A stretch of DNA of 64,000 nucleotides from the NCBI RefSeq assembly GCF_020707215.1, contig NZ_JAJFET010000007.1, positions 124,001 to 188,000 of the forward strand, given 5' to 3'. The notes beneath the pieces were generated by a model. The model was not told the origin of the DNA and searched no databases. It was given only the letters and a program-made list of their open reading frames with translations. Positions within the stretch are counted from its first letter, which is position 1, and every line of letters begins with the position of its first letter. This document shows, one piece after another, positions 48,069-58,290 of the stretch. The DNA comes from Sphingomonas sp. PL-96. GTDB lineage: Bacteria > Pseudomonadota > Alphaproteobacteria > Sphingomonadales > Sphingomonadaceae. A program made the translations under genes and the position numbers.

Positions 48069-48228
48069 TATCCCTGCGCAGGCAGGGATCCAGGGCCAAG
48101 CAGGACAACGGCTGTTGGCGCCCGGGACCCTGGGCTCCTGCCTTCGCAGGAGCACGTGAGAGGGGAGGCAGGCGGGTGCCCAGTCGAACGAAACCGCAAC
48201 TGGGCCCCGGCCTTCGCCGGGGTACGGG
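48069..48228. repeat. Intergenic palindromic repeat, family A copy followed by family B
   Basis: Family A arms TATCCCTGCGCAGGCAGGGA then TCCAGGG, and CCTGGGCTCCTGCCTTCGCA then GGAGCACG, lie at 48069-48155. A family B arm, CAACTGGGCCCCGGCCTTCG then CCGGGGTAC, follows at 48200-48228. It lies between the ssb terminator and the convergent metW end. Confidence 0.75.
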
Positions 48229-48245
48229 TTACGTGTGGGGCGGAG

Positions 48246-48836
48246 CTATCGCCGAAGCAGGAACACCGCGTGTTCGGCGCGGAAGTTGGCGGCGGCGGCG
48301 CTGGTGCGGCGGTCGCCTTTCAGGAACCAGGCCTCTTCCACGGTGATGCCGCGTTCGGCGACAAAGGCGCGGAAGTCGTCGATGGTGACGTGGTGGATGT
48401 TGGGCGTCGCATACCACGGCACCGGCAGCAGCCGGGTGACCGGCATCCGCCCGCCCCACAGCAGGGACGCACGCACCCGCCAGTGCGCGAAGTTCGGGAA
48501 AGACACGAACGCGCGCCGGCCGATCCGCAGCAGATGGTCGAGCACCACGTGCGGGCGCATCGTCGTCTGCAGCGTCTGGCTGAGGATCGCATAGTCGAAG
48601 CTCGCGTCTGGATAGCCGGCAAGGTCGGTGTCGGCGTCACCCTGCACCACCGACAGGCCGCGCGCGACCGCGGCGGCGACGTTGCCGGGATCGATCTCCA
48701 GCCCGCGCGCGTCAATGCCGCGGGTGTCGCGCAGCGCCGCCATCAGCGCGCCGTCGCCGCAGCCGACGTCGAGCACGCGCGCGCCCTCCGCCACGTTCGC
48801 GGCGATGACGGCCAGGTCGGGGCGCAGCGCGGTCAT
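48246..48836 (-). CDS. metW: Methionine biosynthesis protein MetW
   Basis: A 196-residue methyltransferase-fold protein that works with MetX in homoserine acylation. Features are the SAM-like loop VLDVGCGDGALMAALRDT, IDARGLEIDPGNVAAAVARG, LSVVQGDADTDLAGYPDASF and DYAILSQTLQTTMRPHVVLD. It ends with WYATPNIHHVTIDDFRAFVA. ATG 48836 overlaps the stop of the preceding GNAT gene. MetX and MetW are normally adjacent; here a GNAT gene separates them. Confidence 0.93.
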   Translation of the reverse strand: MTALRPDLAVIAANVAEGARVLDVGCGDGALMAALRDTRGIDARGLEIDPGNVAAAVARGLSVVQGDADTDLAGYPDASFDYAILSQTLQTTMRPHVVLDHLLRIGRRAFVSFPNFAHWRVRASLLWGGRMPVTRLLPVPWYATPNIHHVTIDDFRAFVAERGITVEEAWFLKGDRRTSAAAANFRAEHAVFLLRR

Positions 48837-49255
48837 GCCGCGGTCTCCCGCACTGCGCCCGGACGGTGGATCATGTAATCTGCGACGTCGTTGATCGGCG
48901 CGAAGCCGAGCGGTGCATAGACGCCATGCGCATCGCGGGTGACGAGCATCCAGCGGCGCAGACCGGCAAGCTCGGGAAGCCCGGTCAGATGCGCCACCAT
49001 CGCCCGGCCGATGCCTTGACCGCGCGCGGCCTCGTCCACGAACACGTCGGCGACCCAGGCAAAGGTCGCGCCGTCGGTGATGGCTCGGGCAAAGCCGATC
49101 TGCACGCCGTCGCGATAGGCGCCAACGCAGGTCGAGCCAGCGATCGCGCGCTCGACCAGATCGCGGGCGATGCCGGGCGACCAGTAGGTGTTGGCAAGCC
49201 AGGCGTGGATGCGGTCGAGCTGCAGGCGGCTCTTGTCGGTGGAAATGTCGATCAT
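48833..49255 (-). CDS. GNAT family N-acetyltransferase
   Basis: A 140-residue acetyltransferase. The acetyl-CoA loop is [14 protein letters not shown] (R/Q-x-x-G-x-G/A), preceded by the strand [15 protein letters not shown], with [16 protein letters not shown] as the last GNAT motif. The substrate is unknown. It is inserted between metX and metW with ATGA overlaps on both sides, so its product is translated in step with both. Confidence 0.9.
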   Translation of the reverse strand: MIDISTDKSRLQLDRIHAWLANTYWSPGIARDLVERAIAGSTCVGAYRDGVQIGFARAITDGATFAWVADVFVDEAARGQGIGRAMVAHLTGLPELAGLRRWMLVTRDAHGVYAPLGFAPINDVADYMIHRPGAVRETAA

Positions 49256-50385
49256 GCCCGTCCCCAGGTGAGGAAGCCACGCACCACCCGGTCGAGTTCG
49301 GGCGAGTCGAGCAGGAAGGCGTCGTGGCCGAACGGGCTGGAGAGCTCGACGAAGCTCGCGCGGGCGCCGGCGGCGTTGAGCGCCTGTACCATCACCCGCG
49401 ACTCGGCGGTGGGGTAAAGCCAGTCGGTGTCGAAGCTGACGATGCAGAAGCGCGTGGCAGTGTCGCGGAAGGCGTTGGCGAGCATGCCGCCATGCTCCTC
49501 GGCGAGGTCGAAATAGTCGAGTGCGCGGGTGATGTAGAGGTAGGAGTTGGCGTCGAACCGGTCGGTGAAGGCGAGGCCCTGGTGGCGTAGATAGCTCTCC
49601 ACCTGGAAGTCGGCGTCGAAGCCGAAGGTCTTGGCGCCGGCCTGCCCGTCGGGGCGCGCCTGGAGGCGGCGGCCGAACTTGGCGGTGAGCCCGGCTTCCG
49701 ACAGATAGGTGATGTGCGCGGCCATGCGCGCGACGGCCAGGCCGGCCGCGGGCGGGTCGCCGCTCTCGTAATAGGCGCCGTTGCGCCACTTCGGGTCGGC
49801 CATGATCGCCTGGCGGCCGACTTCGTGAAAGGCGATGTTCTGGGCGGAATGGCGCGCGGTGGCGGCAATCACCACCGCTGCCTCGACGCGTTCGGGATAG
49901 GTGGCCGCCCAGGACAGCGCCTGCATGCCGCCCATCGAGCCTCCAACGACCGCGGCCAGCCGGTCGATGCCGAGATGATCGAGCAGCAGCGCCTGCGCAC
50001 GCACCATGTCGCGAATGGTGATGACCGGAAAAGCCATGCCCCATTGCTGGCCGGTCGCAGGATCAATCGAGGCGGGGCCGGACGATCCCATGCAGCTGCC
50101 GAGCACGTTGGAGCAGATCACGAACCAGCGGTCGGTATCGATCGGCTTGCCGGGCCCGACCATGCGCGTCCACCAGCCGGGCTTGCCGGTGACCGGATGG
50201 TCGGAGGCGAGATACTGGTCGCCGGTCAGCGCGTGGCAGACCAGCACCGCATTGTCGGCCGCCGGCGACAGCGTGCCATAGGTCTCGTAGCCGATCTCGA
50301 CTGCGGGCAGCGACGCGCCGCCGTCGAGCGGCAGCGGCCCGGCGAGCAGCGCGCGGCGGCGCAGACCGAAGCGTTCGTCCGACAT
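49252..50385 (-). CDS. metX: Homoserine O-acetyltransferase MetX
   Basis: A 377-residue alpha/beta-hydrolase that acylates homoserine for methionine synthesis. Visible parts are [31 protein letters not shown], the nucleophile elbow [15 protein letters not shown] and a late catalytic Asp-His near the C-terminus ([22 protein letters not shown]). Some MetX enzymes use succinyl-CoA; the deciding residues were not resolved. It follows the phosphatase-like gene by 15 bases. Confidence 0.94.
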   Translation of the reverse strand: MSDERFGLRRRALLAGPLPLDGGASLPAVEIGYETYGTLSPAADNAVLVCHALTGDQYLASDHPVTGKPGWWTRMVGPGKPIDTDRWFVICSNVLGSCMGSSGPASIDPATGQQWGMAFPVITIRDMVRAQALLLDHLGIDRLAAVVGGSMGGMQALSWAATYPERVEAAVVIAATARHSAQNIAFHEVGRQAIMADPKWRNGAYYESGDPPAAGLAVARMAAHITYLSEAGLTAKFGRRLQARPDGQAGAKTFGFDADFQVESYLRHQGLAFTDRFDANSYLYITRALDYFDLAEEHGGMLANAFRDTATRFCIVSFDTDWLYPTAESRVMVQALNAAGARASFVELSSPFGHDAFLLDSPELDRVVRGFLTWGRA

Positions 50386-50400
50386 GCTAGCGTTGCTGGC

Positions 50401-50826
50401 TCACCGGCCGCTCAACGCGTCCAGGGTGGGACGGATGCCCGACAGGTCGTAGCCGGCGCCCGCGGCCTTTTCGACCAGCTCGGCGGAGTCCGTGCCGTTC
50501 TTGGCCTCGGCCAGCGCCCACAGGTTGCAGGAGCGGGTGCCCGAGCGGCAATAGGCGAGCACCGGGCCGTCGGCGGCATCCAGGGCTGCGCGCATCGCGT
50601 CGAGCTGGCCGTGGCCGAAGCCGGCGTGCGTCACGGGGATGGCGGTATACGCCAGGCCCGCCGCCTCGGCCGCCGCCTGGATTTCGGCGCCGCTAGGCTG
50701 GCCCGGCTCCTCGTCGTCGGGGCGGTTGTTGACGATCGCGACGAAGCCTGCCGCCGCGATGTCCGGCATCTGCACAGGGAGAATCTGGGGGGCGACGGAG
50801 ACCTTGCTGTCGATGGTGCGGATCAT
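50401..50826 (-). CDS. TIGR01244/DUF442 phosphatase-like or sulfurtransferase-like protein
   Basis: A 141-residue protein with the cysteine loop AYCRSGTRSCNLWALAEA, matching H/Y-C-x5-R-S of tyrosine-phosphatase-like and rhodanese-like folds, and the conserved GFVAIVNNRPDDEEPGQPS. Related domains occur in beta-lactamase-hydrolase-like (Blh) sulfide-metabolism proteins. The role here is unknown. Its ATG overlaps the recQ stop, so it may travel with recQ rather than with metX. Confidence 0.87.
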   Translation of the reverse strand: MIRTIDSKVSVAPQILPVQMPDIAAAGFVAIVNNRPDDEEPGQPSGAEIQAAAEAAGLAYTAIPVTHAGFGHGQLDAMRAALDAADGPVLAYCRSGTRSCNLWALAEAKNGTDSAELVEKAAGAGYDLSGIRPTLDALSGR

Positions 50827-52592
50827 GCTGCCTCGCGGATGACCTGGAGAAAGGCGTCGCCATACGCCTCCAGCTTGCGCGCGCCAACGCCGGTGATGCG
50901 GCCGAGCGCCTGAAGGTTCGACGGGCGCATGGTCGCCATGTCGCGCAGGACGGAGTCGTGGAAGATCACATAGGGCGGCACCGACGCCTCTTCGGCAAGC
51001 TCGCGGCGGCGGCGGCGCAGCGCTTCGAACAGCGGGTTGCCGATCGGATTGGGGGTAGCGCCGGCCGCGCCGCGGCGGCGGCGGTCGCGCTTGGGCGGGA
51101 GCACGAGCTTGAGCGTCGCCTCACCCTTCAAGAGCCCGCGCGCGCCGGGGCCGAACTCCAGCCCGCCGTGCGGATTGGCGCGGACCGCGTCGCGCAGCAG
51201 CAGGGCGCGGGCGACGGGTTTGAGGAGATGCGCTTCCTCCGCCTCGACGATGCCCCACACCGACAGCGACTCATGCCCGTTGGTCATGCTGCGCTCGGTC
51301 GACTGGCCCTGCAGCACCTGCTCGATATAGCCGACGCCGAACATCTGGCCGGTGCGGAACACGGCCGAGAGGAACTTGCGCGCCGTTTCGGTCGCATCGA
51401 CGGCGGCGGGCGGGTTGAGGCAGTTGTCGCAATTGCCGCAGGTGTCGGGCGGCGTCTCGCCGAAATGGGCGAGCAGGATCGCGCGGCGGCAGCCGGCGGT
51501 CTCGACCAGCGCGCCGAGCGCGTTCAGGCGCGCGCGTTCGCCGGGCTGGCGCTCCGCCTCGACCTCACCGATGCGCTGGCGGGCACGAGCGAAGTCGTCG
51601 GCGCCCCAGAACAGGTGGGCGACCGCCGGGTCGCCGTCGCGGCCGGCGCGGCCGGTTTCCTGGTAATAGCCCTCGATCGACTTGGGCAGCCCCGCGTGGG
51701 CCACGAAGCGGACGTCGGGCTTGTCGATGCCCATGCCGAAAGCGACGGTGGCGACCATCACCATGTCCTCGCTCGCGACGAAATCGGCCTGGTTGCGCTG
51801 GCGCACGGCAGGGTCGAGGCCGGCGTGATAGGCGCGGACCTCGCGTTTGGGGGTCGAGAGTGCTGCGGCCAGCCGCTCGGTCGCGGCGCGGGTGGGGGCG
51901 TAGACGATGCCGGGGCCGGGGTGCTCGGCGAGGATGTCGGCGATCTGGCGCGTGGTGTTGTCACGCGGAGTGATCGCATAGCGGATGTTGGGCCGGTCGA
52001 AGCCGGCGACGATCATGCCCTCTTCGGGAATGCCCAGCTGCTCGAGGATGTCGGCGCGGGTGTGGGCGTCGGCGGTGGCGGTGAGCGCCAGCCGCGGCAC
52101 GTCCGGGAACTGGTCGAACAGCGGGCGCAGCAGGCGATAGTCGGGGCGAAAGTCATGGCCCCATTCGCTGACGCAATGCGCCTCGTCGATCGCGAACAGG
52201 CTGAGCGGTGCCTGGCCGAGGAGGTCGCGGAAATGGCCGCTGGAGGCGCGTTCGGGCGCCACATAGAGCAGGTCGAGTTCGCCGGCGCGGAAGCGGGCGA
52301 TCGTCTCCTGGCGGTTCTCGTCGACGGACGTCAGCGTGCCGGCGCGGATGCCGACGGCGGTGGCGGCGCGCAGCTGGTCGTGCATCAGCGCGATCAAGGG
52401 CGAGATGACCACGCAGGTGCCGTCGAGCACCACGGAAGGCAACTGGTAGGTGAGCGACTTGCCGGCGCCGGTGGGCATGACGGCGAGGGTGCGCTGGCCG
52501 GCGAGCACCCGCTCTACCACCTGGCCCTGGACACCGCGGAAGCCGGGAAAGCCGAAGGTGGATTGCAGGACGGACACGGGATCGGCGGGCAT
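50823..52592 (-). CDS. recQ: ATP-dependent DNA helicase RecQ
   Basis: A 589-residue superfamily 2 helicase for repair and recombination. Visible are Walker A MPTGAGKSLTYQLPS (residues 39-53), DEAH box FAIDEAHCVSEWGHDFRPDY, motif IV-VI AGLPKSIEGYYQETGRAGRD, the zinc-binding cysteines CGNCDNCLNP, the winged-helix region and a C-terminal HRDC domain (MRPSNLQALGRITGVGARKL). The ATG is at 52592. It heads recQ-phosphatase-like-metX-GNAT-metW. Confidence 0.96.
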   Translation of the reverse strand: MPADPVSVLQSTFGFPGFRGVQGQVVERVLAGQRTLAVMPTGAGKSLTYQLPSVVLDGTCVVISPLIALMHDQLRAATAVGIRAGTLTSVDENRQETIARFRAGELDLLYVAPERASSGHFRDLLGQAPLSLFAIDEAHCVSEWGHDFRPDYRLLRPLFDQFPDVPRLALTATADAHTRADILEQLGIPEEGMIVAGFDRPNIRYAITPRDNTTRQIADILAEHPGPGIVYAPTRAATERLAAALSTPKREVRAYHAGLDPAVRQRNQADFVASEDMVMVATVAFGMGIDKPDVRFVAHAGLPKSIEGYYQETGRAGRDGDPAVAHLFWGADDFARARQRIGEVEAERQPGERARLNALGALVETAGCRRAILLAHFGETPPDTCGNCDNCLNPPAAVDATETARKFLSAVFRTGQMFGVGYIEQVLQGQSTERSMTNGHESLSVWGIVEAEEAHLLKPVARALLLRDAVRANPHGGLEFGPGARGLLKGEATLKLVLPPKRDRRRRGAAGATPNPIGNPLFEALRRRRRELAEEASVPPYVIFHDSVLRDMATMRPSNLQALGRITGVGARKLEAYGDAFLQVIREAA

Positions 52593-52649
52593 GGGGGCGC
52601 TGTAGCGGCCGCGGTCGGGGCATGTCGAGGTTTGGGGTGGGCTGAGACC

Positions 52650-52730
52650 CCGTGCTCCTGCGCAGGCAGGAGCCCAGGGTTACTCAGCGAGGCGCTACTT
52701 GGCTCTGGGCTCCTGCCTGCGCAGGAGCAT
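52650..52730. repeat. Intergenic palindromic repeat, family A, copy at 52.7 kb
   Basis: CGTGCTCCTGCGCAGGCAGG then AGCCCAGGGTTACT, and TCTGGGCTCCTGCCTGCGCA then GGAGCA form the two arms. It is almost identical to copy 1 at 4.06 kb. It lies between the recQ start and the ligase stop, both on the minus strand, so here it is not between convergent genes. Confidence 0.8.
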
Positions 52731-52754
52731 GAGGAGGGTTTGCGAGGCGTTCCC

Positions 52755-53780
52755 TTACCCTCCGCCGATCGCCGCCTCCACCACCGCCGGGCGGGCTTCT
52801 TCCTCCAGCTGGGCGAAGGTACACTGGCCGGGCGCCTTGTCGGGACGCCAGCGCAGCAGCGCGGTGCCGTGGCGGAAGCGGCGGTCGGTGACCTGGTCGT
52901 AGCGCACTTCCACCACCAGTTCGGGGCGCAGTGGCTGCCATTGCGCGGAACGCTCGGTCGACCAGCGGCTGGGGCCGCCGGGCGCGTCACCGGTGAAGCC
53001 GGGCGCCTCGACGAGCGCCTCCAGCCGTGCGGTAAGCTCGGCGCGCTCGGCCGCCGGGAGGCCGCTGGTGAAGCCGACATGGTGGAGCAGACCGGCGTCG
53101 TCATAGAGGCCGAGCAGCAGCGAGCCGACTTCCGGCCGCCCGCTTGCATAGCGGAAGCCGCCGACCACGCAGTCGGCGGTGCGCATGCGCTTGACCTTCA
53201 CCATCGCGCGCTCGCCGGGGCGATAGGGTTCGGCGAGCGGCTTGGCGACGACGCCGTCGAGCGCGGCACCGGTGCCGCCGAGCCAGCGACGTGCCACCTG
53301 CGGGTCTTCGGTGGTTGGCGAGAGGCGCAGCGATTGCGAACGGTGCCGGGCGTGGAAGCGCTCCAGCGCGGCGCGGCGTTCCGACAGCGGGCGATCCGCC
53401 AGCGTCTCACCCTCGGCAGCGAGGCAGTCGAACAGCATCAGCCGGGCAGGGGTCTCCACTGACAAACGGCGGATGCGGCTTTCTGCCGGGTGGAGGCGCA
53501 TCTGGAGCGCGCCGAACGACAGCGTCGTGCCGACCGGGATCAGCAGTTCTCCATCGAGCACGAAATCGCCGGGAAGTGCGGCGAGCATGGTGGCCACTTC
53601 GGGGAAGTAGCGGGCGAGCGGCTTGCCGGACTTGGACCAGAGCAGCACGGTGTCGCCCTGCTTGACGGCCAGGCAGCGGAAGCCGTCCCATTTGGGTTCG
53701 AACTGCCAGCCGGCGCCCTCCGGCAGTTCAGCGGCGAGCCTGGCTTCCATCGGTTCGAGCGGAGCGGAATCGGCAGTCAT
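52755..53780 (-). CDS. ATP-dependent DNA ligase (LigC-type)
   Basis: A 341-residue ligase. The adenylation motif EPKWDGFR holds the catalytic Lys, followed by FVLDGELLIP (motif III), FDCLAA (IIIa), DGVVAKPLAEPYRPGERAMV (IV) and KVKR (V), then an OB fold ending LVVEVRYDQVTDRRFRHGTA. The nuclease and polymerase domains of LigD are absent. Bacteria of this group rely on NAD-dependent LigA for replication, so this would serve a repair niche. There is no Ku gene in the window. Confidence 0.9.
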   Translation of the reverse strand: MTADSAPLEPMEARLAAELPEGAGWQFEPKWDGFRCLAVKQGDTVLLWSKSGKPLARYFPEVATMLAALPGDFVLDGELLIPVGTTLSFGALQMRLHPAESRIRRLSVETPARLMLFDCLAAEGETLADRPLSERRAALERFHARHRSQSLRLSPTTEDPQVARRWLGGTGAALDGVVAKPLAEPYRPGERAMVKVKRMRTADCVVGGFRYASGRPEVGSLLLGLYDDAGLLHHVGFTSGLPAAERAELTARLEALVEAPGFTGDAPGGPSRWSTERSAQWQPLRPELVVEVRYDQVTDRRFRHGTALLRWRPDKAPGQCTFAQLEEEARPAVVEAAIGGG

Positions 53781-53898
53781 GGCGGATCAACGCAAGACCG
53801 CGACTTGAGAGCCCGGCTATTCGTGCAAGTCGCGACAAGAAAACGGCTGGTGCCCTGCCAATTCCCCGATAGACTGTTGGGAAAAGAGGGGATTTTTC

Positions 53899-55353
53899 AT
53901 GAAGCAGATGCGGTTCGGTGCAGTCCTGAGCGCGCTGGCGCTGTTGTCTGCATGCGGTGGCGGCGGGGGTGACTCGGGCCGCGGCGTGGTCGCCGCCCCG
54001 ACCCCCACGCCGACGCCGACTCCCACCCAGACCGCGGGCTGCTCGCTGCGCGAGCGTCAGGACTGGGCGGCGGCGCAGCTCAACGAATGGTATCTGTTCC
54101 CCGAAACGCTGCCGGCGAGCCTGGATCCGGCGCCCTATGCGAGCGTCGATGCCTATGTCGACGCGCTGACCGCCAATGCGCGGGCGCAGGGGCGCGACCG
54201 GTACTTCACCTATCGCACCTCGATCGCCGAGGAGAACGCCTATTATGAGGCGGGGTCCAGCGCCGGCTATGGCTTCCGCCTGGGGCTGACGGACGACAAC
54301 CGGCTGTTCGTGACCGAGGCGTTCGAAGGGGCACCGGCGCTTGCCGCCGGGATCGACCGCGGCACCGAGATCGTGGCGCTGGGCGCCAGCGCGGGCAGCC
54401 TGCAAACGGTGGCGAGCCTCATGAGCTCGGGCACCACCGACGCGCTGAACGCGGCGCTGGGCGACAGCGCGGTTGGCACCACGCGGGTGATGCAGATCCG
54501 CGACACGGCGGGCACGCGCAACGTGACGGTGGCGATGGCCGACTTTGCGCTGCAGCCGGTGTCGGACCGCTATGGCGCCAAGATCCTGGAGGATGGCGGC
54601 AGGCGCGTCGGCTACCTCAACCTGCGCACCTTTATCGGCACCGCCGACCCGCAGCTGCGTGCAGCCTTTGCGAGCTTCCGCGCACAGGGGATCACCGACC
54701 TGGTGGTGGACCTGCGCTACAACGGCGGCGGGCTGATCAGCATCGCCGAGCTGATGGGCGACCTGATGGGCGCCAATCGCCAGACGAGCGAGGTGTTCAC
54801 CAGGATCACCTTCCGCCCGTCCAAGGCGGAGAACAACGAGTCCAGCACCTTCACGCCACAACCCGAATCGGTCGCGCCGACCCGTGTCGCCTTTATCGGC
54901 ACCGGCGGCACGGCGTCCGCCAGCGAGATGGTGATCAACGGCTTTGTGCCGTACCTCGGCACCAACATGGCGCTGGTGGGGAGCAACACCTATGGCAAGC
55001 CGGTGGGCCAGATCGCGCTCGACAAGACCGCCTGCGACGACCGGCTGCGGGTGATCGCGCTGGCCGTGCAGAATGCGGCCGGCAACGCGGACTATTACAA
55101 CGGCCTCGCCAGCACGGTGCCGAACAGCTGCCAGGCCTATGACGACATCAGCTACCCGCTGGGCGATCCGCGCGAGGCTTCGGTGCGCCAGGCGCTGGAC
55201 TTCCTGGCCGGGCGCAGCTGCTCGCCGATCACCGGCATGGCCGCGACCGCCAGCGCTGCGCGATCGGTAGGGCTCGGCCGTCCGCCCGAACGCCAGCTGC
55301 TGACGCCGCAGCGGCCGACGCCTGCCCAGCGTGAGGTGCCGGGGCTCTTCTGA
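53899..55353 (+). CDS. S41 family C-terminal processing-type peptidase (lipoprotein)
   Basis: A 484-residue envelope protease. The signal MKQMRFGAVLSALALLSACG has the lipobox LLSAC, and a TPTPTPTPT linker follows. A PDZ-like domain (GFRLGLTDDNRLFVTEAFEG, APALAAGIDRGTEI) precedes the S41 core with the catalytic Ser in GTGGTASASEMVINGFVPY and GKPVGQIALDK for the Lys region. It is related to CtpA but is a separate lipoprotein branch; substrates are unknown. ATG 53899 follows GAAAAGAGGGG. Confidence 0.92.
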   Translation: MKQMRFGAVLSALALLSACGGGGGDSGRGVVAAPTPTPTPTPTQTAGCSLRERQDWAAAQLNEWYLFPETLPASLDPAPYASVDAYVDALTANARAQGRDRYFTYRTSIAEENAYYEAGSSAGYGFRLGLTDDNRLFVTEAFEGAPALAAGIDRGTEIVALGASAGSLQTVASLMSSGTTDALNAALGDSAVGTTRVMQIRDTAGTRNVTVAMADFALQPVSDRYGAKILEDGGRRVGYLNLRTFIGTADPQLRAAFASFRAQGITDLVVDLRYNGGGLISIAELMGDLMGANRQTSEVFTRITFRPSKAENNESSTFTPQPESVAPTRVAFIGTGGTASASEMVINGFVPYLGTNMALVGSNTYGKPVGQIALDKTACDDRLRVIALAVQNAAGNADYYNGLASTVPNSCQAYDDISYPLGDPREASVRQALDFLAGRSCSPITGMAATASAARSVGLGRPPERQLLTPQRPTPAQREVPGLF

Positions 55354-55432
55354 GCCCCGCGCGAGCGCATGAGGCCTCGTGTCCGTCGCCTTCGCCAAGG
55401 CAGCGGACGCAGTGCCCAAAGCTGATCGAGAA

Positions 55433-55509
<77 letters not shown>

Positions 55510-55624
55510 CGGCCGGTGGATGCGCCTAGCAAAGCGCGCGCGCCGACGCCAGCCGTTTTCGCCGCCGACCTCGTCCGCACGCATCATCGCTTGGCCTGCG
55601 CCGCGAACGCGCGTACACTGCTCG

Positions 55625-57621
<1,997 letters not shown>

Positions 57622-57637
57622 TTTGCAGCTATTAACC

Positions 57638-57679
57638 TCCGTCACGGGGTTACTTCTGGTTTCAATTCCCCGTGACGGA
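57638..57679. repeat. Perfect 12-base inverted repeat after thiC
   Basis: TCCGTCACGGGG at 57638-57649 and CCCCGTGACGGA at 57668-57679 form a perfect 12-base stem with an 18-base loop containing T-rich sequence. It could terminate thiC. It also lies just ahead of the DUF4160/DUF2442 pair and could be an operator for it. Confidence 0.6.
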
Positions 57680-57725
57680 AGCCACTCTCGCGGCAATGTT
57701 CAGGCATCGAATGAAAGGATCATCG

Positions 57726-57959
57726 ATGCCGACCATTCTCCGGATCGAGGGCTGCCGCTCCTATTTCTTCAGCCACGAACCGAATGAGCCGCCCCACGTC
57801 CATGTCGACCGGGGTGGGGCCACTCTCAAAGCGTGGCTGGATCCGATCGAACTCGCACGCAACCGCGGCTTCCGACCGCCCGAGATCAATGCCATATTGC
57901 GTCTGGTCGCAGACCACCGGGCGGTGCTGCTGGAGGCATGGCATGAACATTTCGGCTAA
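57726..57959 (+). CDS. DUF4160 domain-containing protein
   Basis: A 77-residue protein of the DUF4160 family: MPTILRIEGCRSYFFSHEPN, EPPHVHVDRGGATLKAWL and IELARNRGFRPPEINAILRL. The function is unknown. The conserved HVHVDRGG and the tail LVADHRAVLLEAWHEHFG are typical. ATG 57726 follows AAAGGA by eight bases. The DUF2442 gene begins inside its last codons, a 17-base overlap that resembles small two-gene modules such as toxin-antitoxin pairs; that role is not proven. Confidence 0.88.
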   Translation: MPTILRIEGCRSYFFSHEPNEPPHVHVDRGGATLKAWLDPIELARNRGFRPPEINAILRLVADHRAVLLEAWHEHFG

Positions 57960-58203
57960 GATCGCGGATGAGCGCGTGCAGGATGTGCGCTGTGACGACT
58001 CCACTCTCACGGTCGACCTGATCGACGGCCGCACCATTTCGGTGCCGCTCGCCTGGTACCCCCGCCTCCTCCACGCCACCCCGGAGCAGCGCACCATCTG
58101 GGAGCCATGCGCTGGCGGCTACGGGATCCACTGGCCCGAGATCGACGAGGACCTGAGCACCGAGGGGCTGCTCAACGGCGTACCGGCGCACACCTCCGTC
58201 TAA
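57943..58203 (+). CDS. DUF2442 domain-containing protein
   Basis: An 86-residue protein with the DUF2442 core: VDLIDGRTISVPLAWYPRLL, then WEPCAGGYGIHWPEIDEDLS and TEGLLNG. The family is often found beside DUF4160. GGAGG lies six bases before the ATG at 57943, so it is translated well, in overlap with the upstream gene. The function is unknown; it could be a partner or antitoxin-like protein of DUF4160. Confidence 0.9.
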   Translation: MNISAKIADERVQDVRCDDSTLTVDLIDGRTISVPLAWYPRLLHATPEQRTIWEPCAGGYGIHWPEIDEDLSTEGLLNGVPAHTSV

Positions 58204-58290
58204 ACGGCGCGCCCGCCGCACAGGTACAAGGATTTTGGGGTGACCCGCGCCCCGCCCGCGCCCTAGCATCCGCCCGCGAAAGGACAGGGA

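Noticed and set aside
48013-48228. Repeats after ssb as a CRISPR array
   Set aside because: The units are palindromes of different families with no regular spacers and no cas genes nearby.
50386-50400. Possible SAM riboswitch before metX
   Set aside because: Only 15 bases separate metX from the preceding gene, too short for an aptamer.
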